A stretch of 64,000 nt of DNA from Sphingomonas sp. PP-CE-1G-424 (GTDB taxonomy: Bacteria; Pseudomonadota; Alphaproteobacteria; Sphingomonadales; Sphingomonadaceae), in NCBI RefSeq assembly GCF_004341085.1, contig NZ_SLXW01000003.1:124001-188000 (forward strand). Direction: 5' to 3'. Below are positions 17,155-26,163 of this stretch, piece after piece. The position numbers and the translations under genes were made by a program. The stretch's first letter is position 1. Each line of letters opens with the position of its first letter. The notes under the pieces were generated by a model. It did not search any database. It was not told the origin of the DNA and saw only the letters and a list, made by a program, of their open reading frames with translations.

Positions 17155-17777
17155 GCGAACCCGAACTGGCGCATGCCGGCCTCAACCTCGGCGACACCGG
17201 CGCGCTGACGCAGGACCAGGCGGAGAACGCGATCTTCGGCTTCTGGATATTCCTGATGAGCGATGCGGTGATCTTCGCGCTGCTGTTCGCGACCTACGGC
17301 ACGATGATCGCAAGCACCGTCGGCGGCCCGACGCCTGCCTCCGAATTCAAGCTGCTGCCCGCGTTCGTCGAGACGCTGCTGTTGCTGACGAGCAGCGCGA
17401 CGTTTGGCCGCGCGACGATCGCCATGAAGTACGACGAACCGCGCCGCGTGCTGTTCGGCTGGCTCGGCGCGACGCTGGGTCTCGGCCTCGTCTTCCTGGC
17501 GCTCGAGGCGAACGACTTCGCGACGATGTTCGCGCACGGCGCCTATCCGATGCGCAGTGGCTTCCTGTCGTCGTTCTTCGCGCTGGTCGGGCTGCACGGA
17601 CTCCACGTCGCGGTCGCGTGCTTCTGGCTGGTCGTGATAGTCGCCCAGGTCTGCGCCTATGGCCTTGATGCACGCGTGAGGATCAACCTGTTGCGGCTGG
17701 GGCTGTTCTGGCACCTGCTCGACATTGTCTGGATCGCGATCTTCTCGGTCGTCTATCTGCAAGGGAACATCGGATGA
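17151..17777 (+). CDS. cyoC: Quinol oxidase subunit III (CyoC)
   Basis: A 208-residue membrane protein with five predicted helices, matching CyoC in length. Recognisable segments are NAIFGFWIFLMSDAVIF in the first helix, LEANDF in the middle and FALVGLHGLHVAVACFW near the fourth helix. It starts with a GTG overlapping the cyoB stop (GTGA) and ends overlapping cyoD (ATGA), so all four subunits are translationally coupled. Subunit III stabilises the oxidase complex and is not catalytic itself. Confidence 0.92.
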   Translation: MSEPELAHAGLNLGDTGALTQDQAENAIFGFWIFLMSDAVIFALLFATYGTMIASTVGGPTPASEFKLLPAFVETLLLLTSSATFGRATIAMKYDEPRRVLFGWLGATLGLGLVFLALEANDFATMFAHGAYPMRSGFLSSFFALVGLHGLHVAVACFWLVVIVAQVCAYGLDARVRINLLRLGLFWHLLDIVWIAIFSVVYLQGNIG

Positions 17778-18079
17778 GCGACCGGACCCGCGAACTCAGG
17801 ACCTATGCGATCGGCTATGGCCTGTCGCTCGGTCTGACGGTGGCCGCTTTTGCGATGGTCCGTTGGCCGTCGTTCGGCGCGCGCGCGATCTTCGGCGGCG
17901 TGCTGGCGCTGGGCCTCGTCCAGATGGGGGTCCAGTTCCGCTGTTTCCTCCACATCAGTCTCAAGCGATCCTCGCGGCACGACCTGCAACTGATCCTGTT
18001 CTCCGCGCTGATCATCGCGCTGATGGTGTCGGGAACGCTGGTGATCCTGTTCAACCTGCGTGGCCGGATGATGGGGTGA
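17774..18079 (+). CDS. cyoD: Quinol oxidase subunit IV (CyoD)
   Basis: A 101-residue protein with three hydrophobic helices (about 13-30, 37-58 and 70-92) and the family segment QMGVQFRCFLHI. Length and position immediately after cyoC identify the small assembly subunit CyoD. No cyoE (heme o synthase) follows; the next gene is on the opposite strand, so heme o synthase must be encoded elsewhere. No clear terminator is seen in the 69 bases to the convergent DUF2252 gene. Confidence 0.9.
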   Translation: MSDRTRELRTYAIGYGLSLGLTVAAFAMVRWPSFGARAIFGGVLALGLVQMGVQFRCFLHISLKRSSRHDLQLILFSALIIALMVSGTLVILFNLRGRMMG

Positions 18080-18148
18080 GGGCACCACCGGCCCGACCGC
18101 ATCACGATCACGCTATGTCATGATGTCATGAGCGAATGGCGGCAGACC

Positions 18149-19336
18149 TCACCCATGCGCGCCGAAGCGGCGGCAGTGTTCGAGATAGCCGACTTCATGT
18201 GCTCCGGCCATCGCGACGATGGCTTGCCATAGCCATGACGGCGCATCGAGTTTCTCATCGCGGGCGGTCAGTGTGTCGCGCCATGCCAGTCTGGCGTCGT
18301 CGCTGAGTTGTCGGGCGTGCGCCTGACCCACGACGAACGACAGATAGGACGCGGCGGCGACCGCTTCCTTGCGACTGAATTGTTCGACCTCGATCTTGAG
18401 GTCCTGCGGCGCCAGTTCGCGCAGGAAGACGGGCTTGCCCATCAGATGCGCCGCGACCATTCGCTGGCCCAGGTTCGGCGACAGCGCATTGGCCCCGGCG
18501 AGCACGCGCTCGCCCGCGTCGCATGGCATCGTCGTCTTGGTCGCTATCGGTACGACGGAGGCCACGGCCTCCTTGATATCGACCAGCGCCAGTCGTTCAT
18601 CCTTTGCCTTGCCGTGCGAGATGCCGATCAGCACCGCGAAACGAAGGTGCCCGAGCGAACTGCACCCCTTCCGCCAATAGGCGGCGTCGACCACCCGAAG
18701 TTTCCCGTCGCCCGCCACACCGGCCAGCTCCATGCATCGCGCGCGAACCGAGTCCTCGCCGAACAGCGCGACGATCTCGCTCTTCTCCGCGCGCGACAGC
18801 TTCCAGAAGCGTTTGTTGTGCGGAATGTTAGGCTCGACGTCCTCGAGACGGTCCTTCGCCAGATGGCGCCACTGTCTACCGATCGCCTCGCGCCTTACCG
18901 ATCGGACGACGTCGGGTTCGCGCGGATCGTCATCGACGGTCGGGGTCAGCGCCCGGCAATACCCGTCGACCATCGCCTCGATCATCCGCGCTGTCGTGAC
19001 ACCCGGCAGATCCGAACTCCGTGCCGCGGTTTCAAGCGACAGGCCAAGGCGGATGAGGTCGTAGGCAGGATTGGCGATGACGGTCTGGTCGAGATCGCGT
19101 ATCTGGATGTCGACGCGATGATCGGCATCGGCCACCGGTCCCAGATTGCCAAGATGACAGTCGCCGCAAATCCAGACCGCCGGACCTTCCGGGATACCGG
19201 CAGCGACGGGAGATTCCGCAAGCCATTGATAGAACTGCGCCGTGTTTCCACGGACATAGGCGTGGACCGACCGCGCCATCTTGAGGGCGCGGGTTCGTTC
19301 GAGCACGGCCGAGCGTTCGTCGGGAGCCACGGCCAT
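18149..19336 (-). CDS. DUF2252-family protein
   Basis: A DUF2252 protein, about 395 residues from the ATG at 19336. Diagnostic segments are AYVRGNTAQFYQWL, WICGDCHLGNLGP, IQIRDLDQTVIANPAYDLIRLGLS and the C-terminal FVVGQAHARQLSD. The HGD-like and RDLDQT motifs resemble aminoglycoside-phosphotransferase/kinase folds, but no activity is established for the family. The frame stays open to 19513 with no better ribosome site, and the extra residues look unconserved, so the start is uncertain. It converges with cyoD and lies downstream of two small stress-type genes in the same direction. Confidence 0.75.
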   Translation of the reverse strand: MAVAPDERSAVLERTRALKMARSVHAYVRGNTAQFYQWLAESPVAAGIPEGPAVWICGDCHLGNLGPVADADHRVDIQIRDLDQTVIANPAYDLIRLGLSLETAARSSDLPGVTTARMIEAMVDGYCRALTPTVDDDPREPDVVRSVRREAIGRQWRHLAKDRLEDVEPNIPHNKRFWKLSRAEKSEIVALFGEDSVRARCMELAGVAGDGKLRVVDAAYWRKGCSSLGHLRFAVLIGISHGKAKDERLALVDIKEAVASVVPIATKTTMPCDAGERVLAGANALSPNLGQRMVAAHLMGKPVFLRELAPQDLKIEVEQFSRKEAVAAASYLSFVVGQAHARQLSDDARLAWRDTLTARDEKLDAPSWLWQAIVAMAGAHEVGYLEHCRRFGAHG

Positions 19337-19524
19337 GAGTTCGCTTTCGAGAGAGGAAGGAGGGATAGGCGCCTGCCTCACCGCCGATCGTTTGGCGAAT
19401 ACGAAGACCGGGGTCAGGCAACCGCCGAATTGGCCGGGTGATGAGAGGTGACGGTCAGCCACTGTCCTGGCTGGCCGCCGCCGATAGCAATTCATCGCCC
19501 GGCATCGCAACACCCATCTGCACC

Positions 19525-19818
19525 TTACAGATCGGCGCTCTTCACCTCGGCTATCTCTGTGTTCGAAAGGCCTGGGGTCTCCTCCCGCAGAAACCGTAAA
19601 AGTTCGCTGATTTCCTGCGGGCCGAACATGAGGTCGATGTCATCCATCTGGATGATGACCGATTTTTGCTCGTCTGCGGAAAGATCGGCGACAATATCCA
19701 CGCACTCTTCCAGCGTTCCTTGTCCGACCGCTTCCGACGTCGCATCGCCAGATGGTTCCGCGGCATAGATCGTAGCAGGTTCGCTTAAAGGGTAGGTTGT
19801 CATCGTCGTCGCTTTCAT
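19525..19818 (-). CDS. Small acidic protein of unknown function
   Basis: A 97-residue acidic protein with no family that I recognise. It contains a regular helical stretch (GTLEECVDIVADLSADEQKS) and the segment FGPQEISELLRFLREE. An alternative ATG at codon 6 (19803) is equally good; neither has a strong ribosome site. Codon use is like the neighbours. It sits between a DUF892 gene upstream and a DUF2252 gene downstream, all minus strand, which suggests co-expression in a stress cluster but says nothing of function. Confidence 0.55.
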   Translation of the reverse strand: MKATTMTTYPLSEPATIYAAEPSGDATSEAVGQGTLEECVDIVADLSADEQKSVIIQMDDIDLMFGPQEISELLRFLREETPGLSNTEIAEVKSADL

Positions 19819-19835
19819 CGTCTACGTTGGGTCGT

Positions 19836-19862
19836 CGCCCGCCGGGTTGGTGCCGGCGGGCG
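19836..19862. terminator. GC-rich hairpin after the DUF892 gene
   Basis: A 10-bp perfect stem CGCCCGCCGG / CCGGCGGGCG with a seven-base loop lies just beyond the DUF892 stop on the minus strand. No T-run follows, so it may slow polymerase or protect the 3' end rather than act as a classical intrinsic terminator. Confidence 0.5.
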
Positions 19863-19868
19863 AGCATC

Positions 19869-20372
19869 TCATTCGTCTTCGGCGTCGATGTTGACGGTCG
19901 TCTCGGCGAGCTTCGTCATATATTCGTCGCCACCATAGATATCCTTGGTGGCGGCACTCAGCTTCTTGTGGTCGTCCGCGAACCCCAGCGCCTTGGCGTA
20001 CGCCGTTGCCGTGCCGAACCCGGCGATCCCGTAATGCGTCATCCGCTGGTACTGCGCGATGATCATCACATCGAGCAGCGGACCCTTTTCCGGACCTTCC
20101 TCAAGGACATGCTTGGTGGCTTCGGCGACGAGGCCTTCCATGCCCTTGCAATGCTCCTTCGAAACCTTCTCGTCGTTCGACGCGATCAGGTCCTTGAGCA
20201 GGTCGGTATGCGTCTCGATATCCGCCTGAGACTTGGTCAGCATGTCCTTCAGCGACGCGTCGCTCGCCTTGGACGTGATATTCTTCAGGACCTTCTTCAT
20301 TTGGTCGTTCGCGGACCACAAATCCTTCAGCTCGTCGGTGTAGATTTCCTGGAGATCTTCGGGTGCAGACAT
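19869..20372 (-). CDS. DUF892 (YciF-like) ferritin-fold protein
   Basis: A 167-residue helical protein of the DUF892/YciE-YciF family: ELKDLWSANDQMKKVL at the first helix, ETHTDLLKDLI in the middle, and MTHYGIAGFGTATAYAKALG near the fourth helix. Family members form dimeric ferritin-like bundles and are induced by osmotic or oxidative stress. Glutamates and histidines in the helices could form a di-metal site but cannot be proved here. The ATG at 20372 is preceded by GAGGAT at good spacing. The acidic end (NIDAEDE) is typical. Confidence 0.82.
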   Translation of the reverse strand: MSAPEDLQEIYTDELKDLWSANDQMKKVLKNITSKASDASLKDMLTKSQADIETHTDLLKDLIASNDEKVSKEHCKGMEGLVAEATKHVLEEGPEKGPLLDVMIIAQYQRMTHYGIAGFGTATAYAKALGFADDHKKLSAATKDIYGGDEYMTKLAETTVNIDAEDE

Positions 20373-20458
20373 GGGATCATCCTCTTGGGCTTCCACCGGG
20401 CGGAATGCTCGGCGGCTGGTTTTGAGTTTCGAGATTGCGGTGGCGCGATACGCCGAGC

Positions 20459-20923
20459 TCAGCCAGCGCCGGGCTGCTTCTGCTCGTCCTCATAGTCGGC
20501 GTCGGTGCCGATCTTGCCGTTGGCCTCGGCCTCGGCGATGCCCGATGTCTCGACGACTTCGATCGTGCGACCTTCGCCAGCAATCGCATGGGGCTCGCGA
20601 TCCGCGTCGGGGTCGGCGGCGATCGTCGTGCCGTCACCGCCGACCGAGCCTGCAACGCCGTTCGCCGCGCTGCCGCCGTCTTCGCCGGCCTGACCACCGC
20701 CGTGATAGGCGATGTCGGTCTGGCCGCCATGCGCCATGAAGCCGGTGTTCGTCTCTTTCTTGCCGGCATGCGGATTAGGATAGGATCCGCCGCCACTTTC
20801 GCCGCCTTCGCTGCGGCCGTGAACGTCGGCGCCATCGTTGCCGCGCGGCGAGTCCGAGACGCCGTCCGGTGCGCCCTTGGTTCCAGGATCGCCGGGAACG
20901 GGAGTTTGAACCTTGTCACTCAT
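20459..20923 (-). CDS. Gly/Asp-rich low-complexity protein
   Basis: A 154-residue hydrophilic protein rich in Gly, Asp, Ala and Glu, starting MSDKVQTPVPGD, with no hydrophobic core, signal peptide or membrane segment. It is probably intrinsically disordered. AAGGACG precedes the ATG, and the frame is supported by GC-rich third positions. It lies between the second zinc alcohol dehydrogenase and the DUF892 gene, all minus strand. The composition is reminiscent of hydrophilins, but I cannot assign a family. Confidence 0.6.
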   Translation of the reverse strand: MSDKVQTPVPGDPGTKGAPDGVSDSPRGNDGADVHGRSEGGESGGGSYPNPHAGKKETNTGFMAHGGQTDIAYHGGGQAGEDGGSAANGVAGSVGGDGTTIAADPDADREPHAIAGEGRTIEVVETSGIAEAEANGKIGTDADYEDEQKQPGAG

Positions 20924-21003
20924 CGGTACGTCCTTCTGAATGTAGCGGTCGAAAACAGACCGGCCCGGTCCGCGCGCAATGAACGGACCGGGCTGGGGAG
21001 GGG

Positions 21004-22176
21004 TTACGGCCGCAGCACCACCTTGATGACGCCGTCCTGCTTGTCGCGGAACTTCTGGTACATCTCGGGCGCATCCTCGAGGCTGGCCGGATGCGTCACG
21101 ACGAAGCTAGGGTCGATGTCGCCCGCCTCGATCCGCGCGAGCAGCGGCTTGGTATAGGCCTGAACGTGCGTCTGGCCGGTCTTGATCGTCAGCCCCTTGT
21201 TCATCATCGCGCCGATCGGGATCTTGTCGCCCATCCCGACATAGACGCCGGGGATCGACACCGTGCCGCCCATCCGGCAGCTCATGATCGCCTCGCGCAG
21301 CACGTGCACGCGGTCGGTCGCGAGGAAGGTCGCCGCCTTCACCTTGTCGATCACCGCATCCACCGCGCCATGACCCGAAGCCTCTGCGCCGACCGCGTCG
21401 ATGCAGCTGTCGGGACCGCGGCCCTTGGTGCGGAACTGAAGCTCGTCATAGACGCTGTCGACCTCGGCGAAGTTGATCGTCTCCGCACCACCGTCCTCGG
21501 CCATCGCCAGACGCTCGGGCACCTCGTCGATCGCGATCACGCTGCCGGCACCGAGCATCAGCGCCGAGCGGATCGCGAACTGGCCGACCGGACCGCAGCC
21601 CCAGATCGCCACGGTATCGCCCGGTTCGATCTGCGCATTCTCGGCGGCCATGTAGCCGGTCGGGAAGATGTCGGAGAGGAACAGCGCCTGTTCATCGGTG
21701 ACACTGTCGGGCACCTTGATCGGGCCGATATCCGCCATCGGCACGCGCAGATACTCGGCCTGCCCACCGCAATAGCCGCCCAACATATGGCTGAACCCGA
21801 ACAGGCCGGCGGGCGAATGGCCCATCGCCTTGATCGCCATTTCCGAGTTCGGATTGGTCCGCTCGCACGCCGAGAACAGTCCCTTGCGACAGAAGAAGCA
21901 ATCGCCGCAGCTGATCGTGAACGGAACGACGACGCGGTCGCCGATCTTCAGGTTGGTGACTTCGGAGCCGAGCGCCACGACGACGCCCATGTTCTCGTGA
22001 CCCAGGATGTCGCCCGCCTGCATCGTCGGCTGGTAGCCGTCGAGCAGATGCAGATCGGACCCGCAGATCGCACAGGCCGAAACCTTTATGATCGCATCGC
22101 GCGGATGCTTGATCTCGGGATCTGCAACAGTATCGACACGTACGTCGCCTTTTCCATGCCAAACCAGTGCGCGCAT
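21004..22176 (-). CDS. Zinc-dependent alcohol dehydrogenase, FDH-like subgroup (copy 2)
   Basis: A 390-residue paralogue of the enzyme at 10533-11711, with the same start ([17 protein letters not shown]) and the same architecture. Catalytic zinc residues Cys38 and His60/Glu61 and structural zinc Cys90, Cys93, Cys96 and Cys104 are present, as is [11 protein letters not shown] for cofactor binding. Unlike copy 1 it is not followed by an SDR, and its upstream region lacks a clear GGAAC-type promoter. It is probably the first gene of a minus-strand unit with the low-complexity and DUF892 genes (80-85 base gaps). NAD(P)-dependent alcohol or aldehyde oxidation is expected. Confidence 0.88.
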   Translation of the reverse strand: MRALVWHGKGDVRVDTVADPEIKHPRDAIIKVSACAICGSDLHLLDGYQPTMQAGDILGHENMGVVVALGSEVTNLKIGDRVVVPFTISCGDCFFCRKGLFSACERTNPNSEMAIKAMGHSPAGLFGFSHMLGGYCGGQAEYLRVPMADIGPIKVPDSVTDEQALFLSDIFPTGYMAAENAQIEPGDTVAIWGCGPVGQFAIRSALMLGAGSVIAIDEVPERLAMAEDGGAETINFAEVDSVYDELQFRTKGRGPDSCIDAVGAEASGHGAVDAVIDKVKAATFLATDRVHVLREAIMSCRMGGTVSIPGVYVGMGDKIPIGAMMNKGLTIKTGQTHVQAYTKPLLARIEAGDIDPSFVVTHPASLEDAPEMYQKFRDKQDGVIKVVLRP

Positions 22177-22723
22177 CAGAAAGTCTCCGTGATAGAATTA
22201 CAGTATTTCTCTCACGCACGACATGGCATCGCGTCAGACATGGCTCGGCGCTGGCGCAAATGCCGCCCGATCATCATCAACACTATGCACTGTCGCCGCG
22301 AAGTTCCGGCCGCCACGCATATGCGTCGTTGCCGTCAGCGTGAGCGTATCCTGGGGCGTATAGCGATCAACGTGGCGTCATCGTTCCTGCTTCACGCCAA
22401 TATCTGCCATTTATATTTCATATTGATTGGTATCAGTATTGATCTCACTAAATCAAATTGTGTTGATAAGGCGAAAATCTGATAAATCGTAATGACTTGG
22501 CGAGCTTGATTGTTACGCCACATCGTTGCACCTGCGACATAGATGCGGTGGATTGTCATCATGATCGGAGATCGCATCGTCAAGTTCGCCCGAGCGTGGG
22601 TCAATTCGGAGCGTGAGCCGTTAGGACGTTATCGCACTCTGTCGAAGCCGTTCGACCGCCACGCCTGCAATCGGGCTACGGCGTTCCGACGGGCGGGTGC
22701 ACGAACCAGATTTGGGATGACCT
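22177..22723. other. AT-richer divergent intergenic region
   Basis: No gene is apparent between the second alcohol dehydrogenase (minus) and the HAD hydrolase (plus). The stretch 22390-22500 is markedly AT-richer than its surroundings. It must contain two divergent promoters, but I could not assign -35/-10 boxes. A GTTCC at about 22302 has no partner at EcfG spacing. Confidence 0.5.
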
Positions 22724-23389
22724 ATGCATATCAAAGCCATTCTCTTCGATATCGACGGTACGCTGGTCGACACCAACGACATGCACGTCCTTGCCTGGGA
22801 GGAGGCGTTTGCGACCGTCGACGCGTCGTTCGACCGCCAGGTGATCCACGACCAGATCGGCAAGGGGACGGACATGCTCGTGCCGACGCTGCTGCCTGAT
22901 GCGGATGAGGAGCAGCAGGAAAAGCTCGGCGACGCGCATGGTGAAATCTTCAAGGCGAAGTACCTGGAGACCGCCAAGCCGTTCGCGCAGGCGCACGACC
23001 TGCTGGCACACGCGCATGGCCTGGGGCAACGCGTCGTCCTGGCCTCGTCGGCCTCCGAGGCAGAACTCGACCATTACATAGACCTGCTCGGCGCACGCGA
23101 CCTGATCGCCGCGACGACGAGCAGTGATGACGTGGAGAAGACCAAGCCCGCGCCGGACATCTTCGCGACCGCGCTGGAGATGCTGTCGGGGATCGATCGC
23201 ACCGAGGTGATCGTGGTCGGCGACACGCCCTATGACATCGAGGCGGCGGCCAAGTGCGGGATCGCCGCGGTCGCGGTCCGATCGGGCAAGTTCGAGGACG
23301 AGCAACTGCACGCGGCAGGCGCGATCGCGATTTACGACGACGTAGCGGCCTTGCTCGCCGGCTATGCAACCTCGCCGCTGGGACGCTGA
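22724..23389 (+). CDS. HAD-family hydrolase, beta-phosphoglucomutase-like
   Basis: A 221-residue HAD subfamily IA phosphatase. Motif I is DIDGTLVD (Asp9 nucleophile, Asp11 acid/base), motif II is ASSASE, motif III lysine is in KTKPAPDIF and motif IV is GDTPYD. The helical cap lies between residues about 16 and 85. The family includes phosphoglycolate phosphatases and beta-phosphoglucomutases; the substrate cannot be read from sequence. The downstream SDR starts five bases after the stop, so the two are co-transcribed. Confidence 0.85.
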   Translation: MHIKAILFDIDGTLVDTNDMHVLAWEEAFATVDASFDRQVIHDQIGKGTDMLVPTLLPDADEEQQEKLGDAHGEIFKAKYLETAKPFAQAHDLLAHAHGLGQRVVLASSASEAELDHYIDLLGARDLIAATTSSDDVEKTKPAPDIFATALEMLSGIDRTEVIVVGDTPYDIEAAAKCGIAAVAVRSGKFEDEQLHAAGAIAIYDDVAALLAGYATSPLGR

Positions 23390-23394
23390 TCGCC

Positions 23395-24408
23395 ATGGCC
23401 ATCACCCTGAAACCCGTCCGCGAGCAGGTCATCGTCGTCACCGGCGCAACCAGCGGCAACGGTCTCGCCATAGTCGAGGAAGCCGTGCGCCGCGGTGCGG
23501 CCGTCGTGGCCACCGCGCGGAACGAAGCAGCGCTCGAGGCACTCCGAGATCGCCTGTCGGCCGACGGCGGACGCATCGCGATCTGCGTCGCGGACGTCAG
23601 CGACATGGCGGCGGTCGAGCGGGTTGCCGCCGTTGCGGTCGAGGCGGTCGGTGGGTTCGACAGCTGGGTCAACAATGCCGGCACAGGGACCTACGGCACA
23701 TTGGAGCAAGTGCCGGTTGCCGATCACCGCCGCGTGTTCGACGTCAATTATTTCGGCGTGCTGCATGGATCACTGGTCGCCGCGCGGCATCTGCACGGCC
23801 GCGGCGGGGCGATCGTCAATGTCGGTTCGATCCTCAGCGATCGCGCGATCGTCGAGCAGGGGCCGTATTGCGCGACCAAGCATGCGGTGCAGGCGCTGAC
23901 CGATACGCTGCGTATGGAACTGGAGCAGGAGGGGGCCGGCATCTCGGTGACGCTGATCAAGCCGGGCGCGATCGACACGCCGTTTCCCGAGCATGCGCGC
24001 AACTTCATGGACCAGCCACCGCGCCTGCCGCCGCCGCTCTACGCGCCTTCGGTCGTCGCCGACGCGGTGCTATTCGCGTGCGAGACGCCGCGGCGGACGC
24101 TGTATGCCGGGGGCGGCGGCTTGCTGTCCTCGCTGCTTTCGCGCGCGTCGCCAAGATTGAGCGACAAGATCATGGAGCTGGTCGGCAGCGTCGCGCAGCA
24201 GAAGCCGGAAGATCCCGGCGACCCGGCGCGCCGCGACAACCTCTACGCCCCGCGAGCCGATGCATTGCGCGGCAGCCAGGACGTCCACGCACGCAAATCG
24301 AGTACGGTGTTGCAGGCGCAGAAACTCCACCCCGCCGTTCTGTTGCTCGGTGTCGTCGGAGCCGGGATCGCGGTTGCATTGAGCCGGCCGAAGGATACCA
24401 GCCGGTAA
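23395..24408 (+). CDS. SDR oxidoreductase with C-terminal membrane anchor
   Basis: A 337-residue short-chain dehydrogenase: cofactor loop TGATSGNG near residue 17, NNAGTG, catalytic Ser in VGSILSD and YCATK for Tyr-x3-Lys. Beyond the core (about residue 250) is an extension ending in a hydrophobic helix, LHPAVLLLGVVGAGIAVAL, which probably anchors the enzyme in the membrane. The ATG at 23395 is five bases after the HAD stop. The extended SDR type with a C-terminal helix is common in sphingomonads and Burkholderia; the substrate is unknown. Confidence 0.83.
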   Translation: MAITLKPVREQVIVVTGATSGNGLAIVEEAVRRGAAVVATARNEAALEALRDRLSADGGRIAICVADVSDMAAVERVAAVAVEAVGGFDSWVNNAGTGTYGTLEQVPVADHRRVFDVNYFGVLHGSLVAARHLHGRGGAIVNVGSILSDRAIVEQGPYCATKHAVQALTDTLRMELEQEGAGISVTLIKPGAIDTPFPEHARNFMDQPPRLPPPLYAPSVVADAVLFACETPRRTLYAGGGGLLSSLLSRASPRLSDKIMELVGSVAQQKPEDPGDPARRDNLYAPRADALRGSQDVHARKSSTVLQAQKLHPAVLLLGVVGAGIAVALSRPKDTSR

Positions 24409-24421
24409 CGCCAGATATCGA

Positions 24422-24638
24422 ATGCACGGGGGCCACTTTGATGCCGTGCTCGTCCTCACCGGCGGCAACGCGCTCGGCTTTCGAAGCGGTCATATACGAA
24501 GCGTTGCACGAGCACGGCCTCCAACCCGACTGGATCATCGCCGCATCCTCGGCGGCGGGGGGATTGTCTCAAGCCCTTAATATGTCGGCTCCGTCGCTGT
24601 TTTTAGCGGTTATTGGCGGGTTGGCTGCGGACGGGTAA
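24422..24638 (+). pseudogene. Frameshifted remnant of a patatin-like phospholipase
   Basis: Two reading frames read in sequence recreate the start of a patatin-like protein. Frame one, from ATG 24422, gives FDAVLVLTGGNALG, the glycine-rich oxyanion segment; after about 24477 the adjacent frame gives AFEAVIYEALHEHGLQPDWIIAASSAAGG. In intact patatins the second part continues GASIGAINAA with the nucleophile GxSxG, which is destroyed here, and the frame stops at 24636. Only about 70 of more than 300 codons remain. The match is from memory of the family. Confidence 0.62.
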
Positions 24639-24664
24639 GGCTGATCCCATGATTGTGACGCGAC

Positions 24665-25504
24665 ATGGTTGATGGCGGATCCCTGCGAACGGTAAGCGTC
24701 GGGATCAGGGAAGTGCTGGGTGCCGCGTTGCCGGGCGAACCAAGCAGGGGCGACGTGCGAGCGCTTCTGCTCGGTACGCGGGTCGATACGCGCAATCTGC
24801 GAGACTTTGTCGAACCCGAAACCCTGGACCTCTCAGGCGTTGGGGCCGCATTCGTCTTCCGCTACGGCGTTCTCGTGTTGATCGGGGCATCGGCCGAGAC
24901 CGAGCGCAGGCTTATCGCCCATCTTTCCGACCACATCATCGAGCCTCTCGCTACGCCGGAAACGGAAACGGCCTGGATCGAAATCTGCGCCGACCGCGAA
25001 GAGTCCGTAAGCGCCGACGGGCACATCCGGCTGAAAGAGGCGTCGCGTGAACGGCTGCTGCTGACCGCCACCGTGGTCGCCCGAAGCGTCGTCCTCGCGC
25101 GCGACGAAGGCCGCATCGCGGAAGCCTTCGATCGCGTCGAACCGCTCATCAACGAACTGCGCATCCATGGCCGCGCGGTCATGCCAATCCGGCGGGTCAT
25201 GCAGAGCATCGGCGACGTTCTCGCGGCGCAACATCGCGTGGTCGGCCGTGCGCAGATCATGGAGAAGCCGGACCTGCTCTGGGATCACCCCGAACTCGAC
25301 CGGCTTTATGGGCGCCTCGAAGCCGAGTTCGAACTGGGCGACCGTGCGCGTGCGATGGAACGCAAGCTCGAGGTCATCGGTGACGCCGCCGAGTGGCTGC
25401 TCGACCTGGTGCAGGACAAGCGCTCGTTGCGTCTCGAGCTTGCCGTGATCGGGTTGATCGCGTTCGAGGTCGTTCTCAATATCTACGAGTTGTGGCGTCA
25501 CTGA
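24665..25504 (+). CDS. Rmd1/DUF155-family membrane protein
   Basis: A 279-residue protein of the RMD1/DUF155 type. The central stretch FVFRYGVLVLIGAS and the C-terminal region DLLWDHPELDRLYGRLEAEFEL...RAMERKLEVI followed by a terminal hydrophobic helix (about 255-275) are characteristic. Yeast and human relatives (Rmd1, RMND1) are mitochondrial membrane proteins required for translation or organelle function; bacterial members are uncharacterised. The charged coiled-coil before the membrane helix suggests a peripheral inner-membrane anchor. It begins 26 bases after the patatin remnant and is followed by about 200 bases without a gene. Confidence 0.75.
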   Translation: MVDGGSLRTVSVGIREVLGAALPGEPSRGDVRALLLGTRVDTRNLRDFVEPETLDLSGVGAAFVFRYGVLVLIGASAETERRLIAHLSDHIIEPLATPETETAWIEICADREESVSADGHIRLKEASRERLLLTATVVARSVVLARDEGRIAEAFDRVEPLINELRIHGRAVMPIRRVMQSIGDVLAAQHRVVGRAQIMEKPDLLWDHPELDRLYGRLEAEFELGDRARAMERKLEVIGDAAEWLLDLVQDKRSLRLELAVIGLIAFEVVLNIYELWRH

Positions 25505-25707
25505 AGGCGTTTTGCACGAACGGGTGAATTTTCGGCGCTGCAAAAGCTCTGCGAAGATCGTGGTGTGGGTCTCGTCTGAAAGCGTCGTCTGCTAGCGGTG
25601 TTGCCGGACACGATTGCGGCGGATCGGCGATGGCGTCGCGGCAGGAAGATCGTTACGGTCGTGGTACTATGGGCCGCGGGGATGCGCGGTGCCGAGGGAG
25701 ACGTCTC

Positions 25708-26163
25708 ATGATGCTCGCGGCCTTGGTAATCGGAATAGTGGCGGGATTGCGGGCGATGATGCCGCTTGCCGCCGTCGCATGGGCGGCCAAACTCAGGATT
25801 CTCGACCTCGACGGTAGCTGGCTCGCGATACTCGGCTGGCGCTTCACGGCCCCGGTGATGACGTTGCTCGCGATCGGTGAACTCGTCACCGATCAGCTTC
25901 CGTCGACGCCCAGCCGCAAGGCCCCCGTGCAGTTCGGCGCGCGGCTCGTCACCGGCGGCGTAGCGGGCGCGGCGCTCGGGATGGCGACCGGCGGGGTCGT
26001 CATCGGAGCGATCCTCGGCGTTATCGGAGCGGTCATCGGCACGCTCGGAGGCGCGGCGGTTCGCGCCCGCCTCGCAACCTTGTTCGGCAGCGACCGTCCG
26101 GCAGCGCTGATCGAGGACGTTATCGCGATCGGCGGCGCGCTGCTGGCGGTGGCGCTCGGCTGA
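25708..26163 (+). CDS. DUF4126-family membrane protein
   Basis: A 151-residue hydrophobic protein with about four helices and glycine-rich segments (GGVAGAALGMATGGVVIG...). The start MMLAALVIGIVAGLRAMMPLAAVAW and the segment ELVTDQLPSTPSRKAP match DUF4126. The first ATG at 25708 has GGGAG seven bases upstream; an adjacent ATG at 25711 is possible. The stop overlaps the start of the downstream flavoprotein (TGATG), so the two are co-expressed, although there is no known functional link. Confidence 0.75.
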   Translation: MMLAALVIGIVAGLRAMMPLAAVAWAAKLRILDLDGSWLAILGWRFTAPVMTLLAIGELVTDQLPSTPSRKAPVQFGARLVTGGVAGAALGMATGGVVIGAILGVIGAVIGTLGGAAVRARLATLFGSDRPAALIEDVIAIGGALLAVALG

